Virus record (IMG/VR): IMGVR_UViG_3300025000_000061
Coordinates: 62,001-126,000 of that record
Source of the DNA: a virus
Length of the DNA: 64,000 bases
Direction: 5' to 3' (one strand)
A program made the translations under genes and the position numbers. Positions 57,738 through 64,000 of this stretch are shown piece after piece. The notes under the pieces are model-generated. The model saw only the letters and a program-made list of their open reading frames with translations, was not told the origin of the DNA and ran no database searches. Numbering within the stretch: the first letter of the stretch is position 1; each line of letters opens with the position of its first letter.

Positions 57738-60050
57738 TTGAAAGTTATTAAAAGAAATGGAGCAATAATTGAATTTGATGAAAATAGAATTATTGATGCA
57801 ATTGAAAATGCCATGAGAGAAACAAAGATTGGATTAGACATTGAGATAAGTAAATTAGTTGCTAAACAAATTAAAAACCAAAATATAGATATTATTCAAG
57901 TTGAGAAAATACAAGATATGGTAGAAGAATTTCTTATGGATACAAATAGAAAAGATGTAGCAAAGAGATACATATTATATAGAGAAAATAGAAATAAAAA
58001 AAGAAAAGTTAATAAAAATTATAATGGATTATTAAGTGAAGAATTTATAAGTAAATATAAACATAAACCATCTCCAATGAATCAATTAGGTAATTTTGTT
58101 TATTATAGAACTTATTCTAGATGGTTGCCAGAAGAACAAAGAAGAGAGTATTGGTGGGAAACTGTAAAAAGAGCAGTTGAATATAATTGTAGTCTTGTAC
58201 CTACTACTAAAGAAGAAGCAGAAAAACTATATGATAATATATTTAATTTACGTCAATTTTTAAGTGGAAGAACATTTTGGGTTGGTGGCACAAAAGTAGC
58301 ACAAAAATATCCATGTGCAAATTTTAATTGTGCATTTGTAATATTAGATAACATTAAAGCATTTGAAGAATTATTTTATTTACTAATGGTTGGAACAGGA
58401 GTAGGAGTAAGAGTATTAAAATCAGATGTAAATAAATTACCAAGAATTAATAATAATATAGAAATTGTACATAAAGAATATAATCCATTATCTAAAAATA
58501 AAAGAGAAGATAATACTTCACTAGAATTTAAAAAAGATATTGCAAAAATTATCATTGGTGATTCAAAAGAGGGTTGGAGTAGAGCATTATTTTATTATAT
58601 GGATATATTAACCAATAATTATTATGAAAATATTAAATTAATTATTTTTGATTATGACAATGTAAGACCAAAAGGAGAAAGATTAAAAACATTTGGAGGC
58701 ACTGCTTCTGGACATGAAAGTATTAAAAATATGTTTAAAAAGATACATATAATTGTTTGTAATTCAAATAAAAAGTTAACTCCTTTAAATTGTTTAGATA
58801 TTGCAAATATAATTGGAGAAAATGTAGTTGTTGGAGGAGTAAGGCGTACAGCAGAAAATGGTTTGATTGATCATAATGATGATGAAGTAATAAATGCAAA
58901 AAATAATTTATATATACAATTAGATGGACAATGGATTGAAAATAAAGAAATATCTCATAGAAAAATGAGTAATAATTCAATATTTTATACTGAAAAACCC
59001 ACAAGAGAAAAATTACATTGGCAAATAGAAAAAATGAGATATTCAGGTGAACCTGCTTTTGCAAATGCTGTAGCAGCTTTAATAAGAAGATTTGATTTCG
59101 AAGGACTTAATCCATGCTTTGAAATTTTGTTGAGATCAAGAGGATTATGCAATTTAATAACATTAAATGTATTTGCATTTGTTTATAATGGAATATTAAA
59201 TGTGGAAGAATTATTAAAAGCACAAATATTATCAGTTAGAGCAGGTTATAGAATGACTTGTGTAAATTTAGAATTACATGAATGGGACTTAGTACAAAAA
59301 GAAGATAGATTATTAGGTTGCTCATTAACTGGTTGGCAGGATATGGTCAATGCAACAAATATGACATTAGATAAGCAAAAAGAATTATTAAAAAAACTTA
59401 AAAATATTGCCATAGAAGAATCGAAAAAATACTCTGCACAATTAAATATGAAAGAACCATTATTAGTTACCACTGTGAAACCAGAAGGGACTTTGAGTTT
59501 ATTACCAGGAGTATCAAGTGGGGTGCATTATTCTCATTCACCTTACTATATTAGAAGAATTCGTATCAATTCAAACGATCCTCTAGTAAAAGTTTGTGAA
59601 GAATTAGAATATCCAGTTTATTATGAAGATGGAGAAACAAAAGAAAATAATAATACTAAGGTAATAGAATTTCCTGTTAAAGCACCACAAGGAAAAACAA
59701 AATATGATGTATCTGCAATTGAACAATTAGAAATATATAAAATGTTTCAAGAATATTATGTTCAACACAATACCAGTATTACAGTTCATGTAAGAGATTA
59801 TGAATGGGATGATGTAGAACAATGGATATGGGATAATTGGGATAGTGTTATAGGAGTGTCCTTTATATCTTTAAATGATAGTTTTTATCCATTAATGCCA
59901 TATGAAACAATCACAGAAGAAGAATATAATAAGAGAATTAAAGAAATGAATTTATTTATACCATCATTGCTTTCAAAATATGAAAAAGAAGAAGTTGAAA
60001 TAGATATTGGTAATGAAGGTTGTGAATCAGGGGTTTGTCCAATTCGCTAA
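57738..60050 (+). CDS. adenosylcobalamin-dependent (class II) ribonucleotide reductase
   Basis: Reduces ribonucleotides to deoxyribonucleotides using B12. 770 residues, TTG start. Residues 1-85 are an ATP-cone. The core includes a conserved Cys near residue 198 (NFNCAFVI), and NPCFEI with Cys460 and Glu462 plus Cys471 in GLCNL. These match the radical Cys, acidic residue and partner Cys of the monomeric Lactobacillus leichmannii enzyme in spacing. TVKPEGTLSLLPGVSSGVHY is a substrate loop, and the C-terminal CESGVC (Cys762, Cys767) is the redox relay. The monomeric form needs no second subunit, and none is seen. An HNH endonuclease gene follows directly. Confidence 0.93.
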   Translation: MKVIKRNGAIIEFDENRIIDAIENAMRETKIGLDIEISKLVAKQIKNQNIDIIQVEKIQDMVEEFLMDTNRKDVAKRYILYRENRNKKRKVNKNYNGLLSEEFISKYKHKPSPMNQLGNFVYYRTYSRWLPEEQRREYWWETVKRAVEYNCSLVPTTKEEAEKLYDNIFNLRQFLSGRTFWVGGTKVAQKYPCANFNCAFVILDNIKAFEELFYLLMVGTGVGVRVLKSDVNKLPRINNNIEIVHKEYNPLSKNKREDNTSLEFKKDIAKIIIGDSKEGWSRALFYYMDILTNNYYENIKLIIFDYDNVRPKGERLKTFGGTASGHESIKNMFKKIHIIVCNSNKKLTPLNCLDIANIIGENVVVGGVRRTAENGLIDHNDDEVINAKNNLYIQLDGQWIENKEISHRKMSNNSIFYTEKPTREKLHWQIEKMRYSGEPAFANAVAALIRRFDFEGLNPCFEILLRSRGLCNLITLNVFAFVYNGILNVEELLKAQILSVRAGYRMTCVNLELHEWDLVQKEDRLLGCSLTGWQDMVNATNMTLDKQKELLKKLKNIAIEESKKYSAQLNMKEPLLVTTVKPEGTLSLLPGVSSGVHYSHSPYYIRRIRINSNDPLVKVCEELEYPVYYEDGETKENNNTKVIEFPVKAPQGKTKYDVSAIEQLEIYKMFQEYYVQHNTSITVHVRDYEWDDVEQWIWDNWDSVIGVSFISLNDSFYPLMPYETITEEEYNKRIKEMNLFIPSLLSKYEKEEVEIDIGNEGCESGVCPIR

Positions 60051-60090
60051 TAATAAAATAAAAAATAATAAAATAAGAAAGGAGAATAAT

Positions 60091-61017
60091 TTGTCAGCAA
60101 AAATCAAAATTAATATAGAAGAAGTAAAAAGGGAAATGTATAATATTAAAACAATTAAAAAACTTGGTGAAATATTTAATTGTGGTAGAAATTATATGAG
60201 TAAATATCTTTTACAGAATAATTTATACGAAGAATATTGTTCAATACACAACAAACAACCAAAAACTCAAAAAGAATATTGTATTATTTGCAATTCAGAC
60301 AATCAAGTGAATAAATATAAAGGAAAACCATATTGCAAAAAACATTTTAATCATATGGTTAGATATGGTGAGGTTGTAGAAAAAACTATATATGATAAGA
60401 ATGATTATATCTTTGAAAATGATATTGTTAAAATTGTATTACGTGATAAATATCAAAATATAAATGGTTATTGTATTATTGATAAAGAAGATTATGATAA
60501 AGTTAAAAACTATAAATGGTATAAATCATATGGTTATTGTAAGACAAAAAGTATCATTAAAGATAATGGAGTTTCCATACATAATGTAATTATGGATAAT
60601 TTAGAACATATTGATGAGATAATATATGATCACAGAAATAAAGATAGATTAAATAATAAAAAAGAAAATTTAAGATTAGCCACACAACAAGAAAATACTA
60701 TGAATATGGGAATGAAAAATACAAATACTAGTGGAGTTACTGGTGTTCAACAATATAATAGAGATTCAGAATCAAAATGGGATGCAAAAATAACTTATAA
60801 ATATAAACCTATTCATTTAGGTAGATACTTAGATTTTGATGAAGCAGTTATAGCAAGATTAGAAGGTGAAGCAAAATATTTTAAAGAATATTCACCTAAT
60901 TTTAATAAAGATACAAATACTATCTGTTTAGATTATATATCATATGATAGTAAATTACATAGATACATAGAGATGTCATTAGACGGTAAAATACTTATAG
61001 ACAAAACTATAAAATAA
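60091..61017 (+). CDS. free-standing HNH endonuclease with AP2 domain
   Basis: 308 residues from TTG 60091, behind AGAAAGGAG. A longer frame overlapping the reductase gene lacks a start signal. The N-terminal region has a helical DNA-binding-like segment (TIKKLGEIFNCGRNYMSKYL) and a CIICNSDN/YCKKHF zinc-like patch. The HNH core is SIHNVIMDN, then YDHRNKDRLNNKKENLRL. The C-terminal GVTGVQQYNRDSESKWDAKI and HLGRYLDFDEAVIAR form an AP2/ERF-type DNA-binding domain. This domain set is typical of phage homing endonucleases, which often sit beside reductase genes. Confidence 0.9.
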   Translation: MSAKIKINIEEVKREMYNIKTIKKLGEIFNCGRNYMSKYLLQNNLYEEYCSIHNKQPKTQKEYCIICNSDNQVNKYKGKPYCKKHFNHMVRYGEVVEKTIYDKNDYIFENDIVKIVLRDKYQNINGYCIIDKEDYDKVKNYKWYKSYGYCKTKSIIKDNGVSIHNVIMDNLEHIDEIIYDHRNKDRLNNKKENLRLATQQENTMNMGMKNTNTSGVTGVQQYNRDSESKWDAKITYKYKPIHLGRYLDFDEAVIARLEGEAKYFKEYSPNFNKDTNTICLDYISYDSKLHRYIEMSLDGKILIDKTIK

Positions 61018-61055
61018 ATAAATAAATAAATAAAAACAAAAGGAGAATAAACTAC

Positions 61056-61541
61056 ATGAATAATAAAATTAACTGTACATTAGACGATCAAAATATAACT
61101 CTTCCCAAATATGAATCAATTTGTGCTTCAGGAATGGATTTAAGAGCATGGAAATATTCAATCCCTCATTTCTTAAAAGAAACAAATGATTTCCCCGAAC
61201 AAGGTCTTGATTTATATCCAGGTGATAGAATTTTAATTAAAACAGGATTACATATTGAATTTCCACCAAATACAGAAGCACAAATTAGACCGCGTTCTGG
61301 TTTAGCATTGAAAAACGGTATTTCAATCGTTAATTCTCCTGCCACAATTGACGAAGATTATCGTGGTGACATAGGAGTTATTCTTATTAATATGGGAGAT
61401 GAACCATTTAATATTAAACAAGGCGATAGAATTGCTCAACTTGTATTCCAAGAAGTTAAAAAATATGATTTAAAAATTGTTGATAAATTATCTGAAACGG
61501 TACGTGGTCAAGGTGGTTTTGGTTCTACTTTAATTAAATAA
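61056..61541 (+). CDS. dut: dUTPase (trimeric type)
   Basis: Hydrolyses dUTP to dUMP, keeping uracil out of DNA and feeding thymidylate synthesis. 161 residues with all five motifs: I ASGMDLRAW, II RPRSGLALKNG, III VNSPATIDEDYRGDIGV, IV GDRIAQLVF and V RGQGGFGST. Pairs functionally with the dCMP deaminase at 5857. Start behind AAAAGGAG, end followed by the terminator at 61556. Confidence 0.96.
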   Translation: MNNKINCTLDDQNITLPKYESICASGMDLRAWKYSIPHFLKETNDFPEQGLDLYPGDRILIKTGLHIEFPPNTEAQIRPRSGLALKNGISIVNSPATIDEDYRGDIGVILINMGDEPFNIKQGDRIAQLVFQEVKKYDLKIVDKLSETVRGQGGFGSTLIK

Positions 61542-61555
61542 TTAGATTAATAAAG

Positions 61556-61595
61556 TTTAGCAGAGGTAAACATAAATTAAAAAACCTCTGCTAAA
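61556..61595 (+). terminator. stem-loop terminator after dUTPase
   Basis: TTTAGCAGAGGT and ACCTCTGCTAAA form a perfect 12-bp stem with a 16-base AT loop. The stem is unusually GC-rich for this genome. It separates the nucleotide genes from the promoter at 61654. Confidence 0.72.
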
Positions 61596-61653
61596 TTACA
61601 ATAATCACTAACATTAAACAATAATAAATACAAAGAAAAATGGAAATAATATC

Positions 61654-61682
61654 TTGACAAAATATAAAAATAAATGTAAAAT
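61654..61682 (+). promoter_or_regulatory. sigma-70-type promoter
   Basis: TTGACA 61654-61659, 17-base spacer, TAAAAT 61677-61682. Begins the last transcript of the window. Confidence 0.77.
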
Positions 61683-61709
61683 ATAAACACAAGAAAGGAC
61701 AAACTTTAA

Positions 61710-61976
61710 ATGGAAGAAAAAGAATCAAATATTTTAAACAATCAAAATAAGCCCAAAGAATTCAAATGTATCAAAGAGAAATGTTTTTTATATTTTAATA
61801 GTGACGATTACTATGAAGTTTGTCAATTAATCAGTAAATATGTGTTATTAGACAAATGTTATGGTATTAAAGAAATACCTAATAAAAAAGAAGAAGTAGC
61901 ATGTAAAATTGCAAATTTAATAAAAGAATTAGACTGTCTTAATGAATTAGAAGAATTAATTAGGATCAATCAATAA
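61710..61976 (+). CDS. hypothetical protein with Cys residues
   Basis: 88 residues behind AAGAAAGGA. Contains CIKEKCFLYF and two further Cys, and a helical acidic C-terminus (ELDCLNELEELIRINQ). Possibly metal-binding. Unknown. Confidence 0.75.
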   Translation: MEEKESNILNNQNKPKEFKCIKEKCFLYFNSDDYYEVCQLISKYVLLDKCYGIKEIPNKKEEVACKIANLIKELDCLNELEELIRINQ

Positions 61977-62024
61977 TAAAATAATAATATAAAATAAAAA
62001 ATATAAAAAGGGGGATACTGATAC

Positions 62025-62705
62025 ATGATAACTACAAAAACAACTAAAGAAAACTTCATTAAAAACCTAATCAATAAATTAAATAGTGAGAATGAAGATA
62101 GAATCCATCACAATAAAAAACCAATTGATGTATGCTATATAGTATCAGTAATTGACCAACAAATAGAAAAATGTAAAGAATTTATAGACGATATTACTAA
62201 GCATACATATCACATTAACGGTTATGATGAAGATAATTCTGGAGGTTATACAAATGGTAAAATTAAAATATTAATTGAAAAATCAGACGAAGAAAAAGAA
62301 TCAGAACATTGGGCAGATGCGTATTATAATTATTGCTATTATATAGAATTCCTATATGATGAAAGACATTGGGGATATTGTGAATGTACTCCTGAAGATG
62401 AAGGATACAATGAAAAACATCAATGTTGTGGAAATGGCTGTGATTGGAATTCCCCTGCTTTTAGAATAGAAAAAATAACCGATTTAAATTATTGCACATG
62501 GGATGGTTTAGAAAAAGATTATTGGGAATATCAAGAAAATTTCGATTTAAATGAAAAAAATAAAAATAAAGAAGTAGAAAAATTTAAATTAGAGCAAGAA
62601 AAACAATATTTAAGAGATAGGATTAAAGAATTACAAGATGAATTAGATAGATTAGATAATAAAGAAAAGCAAAAAGAATATGGTAATTTAACAATAGTAA
62701 AATAA
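62025..62705 (+). CDS. hypothetical protein with Cys cluster and coiled coil
   Basis: 226 residues. A helical N-terminus, then an aromatic and Cys-rich middle (HWGYCECTPED, HQCCGNGCDWNSPAF), then a long charged coiled coil (about 175-220). Start behind AAAAAGGGGG. Resembles no named family I know. Confidence 0.77.
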   Translation: MITTKTTKENFIKNLINKLNSENEDRIHHNKKPIDVCYIVSVIDQQIEKCKEFIDDITKHTYHINGYDEDNSGGYTNGKIKILIEKSDEEKESEHWADAYYNYCYYIEFLYDERHWGYCECTPEDEGYNEKHQCCGNGCDWNSPAFRIEKITDLNYCTWDGLEKDYWEYQENFDLNEKNKNKEVEKFKLEQEKQYLRDRIKELQDELDRLDNKEKQKEYGNLTIVK

Positions 62706-62736
62706 TAATAGAGAAAAAACAAAGGAGAAATTATAT

Positions 62737-63477
62737 ATGTCACAATTAATCGAAACAAATACCATTAATCCTCATATTGCTATTCAAAATCCAGAAAACA
62801 TTTGCTTTAATTGTCTTCAAGAAGGAAATGTACACATAATTCATATTCCTGCACTTAATCATGGTGGTAAATTTCAATTATTTTCATCTCGTCTGCAACT
62901 CTGCCCGACATGCTACAATCTCACAAATCCTATATGGTGGAAGTTAGAAATCATAAAATCATATTCAGAATATAATATGTTGCAATTGAATTACAAATAT
63001 GAATCAGAAATATTAAATTTTATAAATCAAATGCCATTAGCAGGACAGGAATTATTCTATGCTAGATATGGAAATGGTATAAATTGCGATTTAATGCAAG
63101 GTCAAGATTGGATAGATTGTGCGTTAGATAAACTACCACATGAGAAATGTAAAGAGTATGGTTATTACTCTCTAGAAGAAAGAAAAGCATATTATGATAA
63201 ATTTCATATATGCGATAAAGTTAGAATTGTTGTTAAAGATAAAGATAATTATAAAGAATCAAGATGTCCATTTGGTGCATTTGGTAATGATGATGGAACT
63301 TCCGAAGGTCATAAACCACATCATCAATGTTATGAATGTCAAATGTTTGAAACTAGAGATAGTGAAAGTGAGATAAAAGTTATGGATAAAGAAGATTTTG
63401 AGATATATGAGTTAGAAAATAAGTTAGCATTGAAAATATTACTAAAAAAAAGAGAGGTAGATAAATTATATGACTAA
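62737..63477 (+). CDS. zinc-binding protein
   Basis: 246 residues with two Cys regions. ICFNCLQEGN with LCPTCYNL (residues about 26-65) forms one zinc ribbon. CPFGAFG...HHQCYECQMF near residue 190-210 forms another. The middle is helical and aromatic-rich. Overlaps the next gene by 8 bases. Unknown role. Confidence 0.8.
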   Translation: MSQLIETNTINPHIAIQNPENICFNCLQEGNVHIIHIPALNHGGKFQLFSSRLQLCPTCYNLTNPIWWKLEIIKSYSEYNMLQLNYKYESEILNFINQMPLAGQELFYARYGNGINCDLMQGQDWIDCALDKLPHEKCKEYGYYSLEERKAYYDKFHICDKVRIVVKDKDNYKESRCPFGAFGNDDGTSEGHKPHHQCYECQMFETRDSESEIKVMDKEDFEIYELENKLALKILLKKREVDKLYD

Positions 63478-63670
63478 ATTTGAAAAATATATGAACATTC
63501 TTTTTAAAACATGTGGAAGTATATTTTTACTTTATACTATATTATATTTATTAAATTATTATCAACCAAGTAAAATAAGCATAGCATTTCATATGTTTAT
63601 CATCGGAGTATTTTGTTTATTAGCAAAATTTACAAACAATAAGAAAAATAAAAAGGAGGAGAATATTTAA
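63470..63670 (+). CDS. small membrane protein
   Basis: 66 residues overlapping the previous stop. Two membrane spans (ILFKTCGSIFLLYTILYLL and ISIAFHMFIIGVFCLLA) and a Lys-rich cytoplasmic-type tail. Unknown. Confidence 0.75.
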   Translation: MTKFEKYMNILFKTCGSIFLLYTILYLLNYYQPSKISIAFHMFIIGVFCLLAKFTNNKKNKKEENI

Positions 63671-63671
63671 T

Positions 63672-63950
63672 ATGATTAAAGTAATTGAAACCAATTTGTC
63701 TATAGATAATAATGACAATATAGCAGATCATCAATCAAGAGTAATCGAGATAGAAAGTTGGGATAGTTTCATTGAAGAAATAAAAGAATGTAAAACAGTA
63801 ATTAGAAATTCAATCTTAGGTTGCATGAGTGGTTGCACAATACCTAGAGAATCAAAAGTAGAAAATCTTAAATATGATGATAGAACATTGTCATGTGATG
63901 TTTATAATTATATAGGTATGAAAACAAAGAAATTAGTTTATAGAATTTAA
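63672..63950 (+). CDS. hypothetical protein
   Basis: 92 residues, one base after the previous stop, behind AAAAAGGAGGAG. Acidic, with CMSGCTIP in the middle. Unknown family. Confidence 0.75.
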   Translation: MIKVIETNLSIDNNDNIADHQSRVIEIESWDSFIEEIKECKTVIRNSILGCMSGCTIPRESKVENLKYDDRTLSCDVYNYIGMKTKKLVYRI

Positions 63951-63984
63951 TTAATAAAACAATAAAATAAAAGGAGAATAAAAC

Positions 63985-64000
63985 ATGAATAAAATAATGA
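63985..64000 (+). CDS. start of the next gene, truncated by window end
   Basis: ATG 63985 lies 8 bases after AAAAGGAG and begins M-N-K-I-M. Only five codons are visible, so nothing can be said about its product. Confidence 0.5.

Noticed and set aside
60007-60090. N-terminal extension of the HNH endonuclease overlapping the reductase end
   Set aside because: No start signal in that stretch, while TTG 60091 has a strong AGAAAGGAG site.
63194-63376. Plus-strand 60-residue open frame inside the gene at 62737
   Set aside because: Shadow frame of the zinc-binding protein, Ile/Lys-rich by composition, without a start signal.
1-64000. CRISPR arrays, tRNA genes, insertion sequences
   Set aside because: No regularly spaced repeats, no cloverleaf with a conserved T-loop in the gene-free gaps, and no transposase motif were found by reading. 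A dedicated tRNA search was not possible here.

Overview
The window reads as the early and metabolic half of a large lytic phage that infects a low-GC Firmicute, probably a clostridium-like host. The DNA is extremely AT-rich. Every supportable gene is on the + strand, genes are tightly packed, and most starts follow a strong AGGAGG-type ribosome binding site. There are dozens of tiny genes of unknown function, many of them Cys-rich. No structural, packaging or lysis gene is recognisable, and I see no tRNA, rRNA or CRISPR array. The host assignment is inferred from composition and signals, not demonstrated.

Layout. 1-13.9 kb: small early-type genes, with a dCMP deaminase, a membrane-anchored J-domain protein and a SLOG-type Rossmann protein. 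13.9-16.7 kb: an RNA repair group, made of an RNA ligase and a 5' polynucleotide kinase fused to an HD phosphohydrolase. 16.7-19.8 kb: phage genes of unknown role. 19.8-25.4 kb: a DNA-modification island with a beta-class amino-methyltransferase, QueD, QueE, QueC, a DUF6884 protein, a DpdA/TGT-like transglycosylase and a Mom-like protein. 25.5-28.7 kb: zinc proteins, a DEDD exonuclease and a lipoprotein. 28.7-31.8 kb: ATP-dependent DNA ligase, a TARG1-like macrodomain hydrolase and a full WGR-HD-ART PARP in one transcription unit. 31.8-45.0 kb: the replication operon, with an SSB-like protein, a Sak4-like ATPase, a DnaB-like helicase, primase, a RecJ-like nuclease, DNA polymerase III alpha and a RecD-like helicase. 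45.0-57.4 kb: small genes and zinc ribbons, including a DUF488 protein and an MmcB-like nuclease. 57.4-61.5 kb: class II ribonucleotide reductase, a free-standing HNH-AP2 endonuclease and dUTPase. The last 2.5 kb holds small zinc-binding and membrane genes.

How the genes fit together. dCMP deaminase, dUTPase and the B12-dependent reductase supply deoxynucleotides to a phage replisome built on cellular-type parts. The modification island is predicted to place 7-deazaguanine, and possibly a Mom-type adenine modification, in the DNA against restriction. The RNA ligase and kinase could reverse tRNA-cleaving defences. The ligase-macrodomain-PARP unit looks like a self-contained ADP-ribosylation writer/eraser linked to DNA-break sealing, and is the most striking system here. 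Regulation seems to rest on sigma-70-like promoters (TTGACA, 17 bp, TATAAT or TAAAAT) and on a recurring family of AT-rich palindromes between genes.

Two features complicate gene calling. At least nine genes appear to start at AUA behind a good ribosome binding site, so ATG/GTG/TTG-only calling truncates or misses them. Several small Cys-rich genes are interrupted by a frameshift, an in-frame stop or a short duplication.
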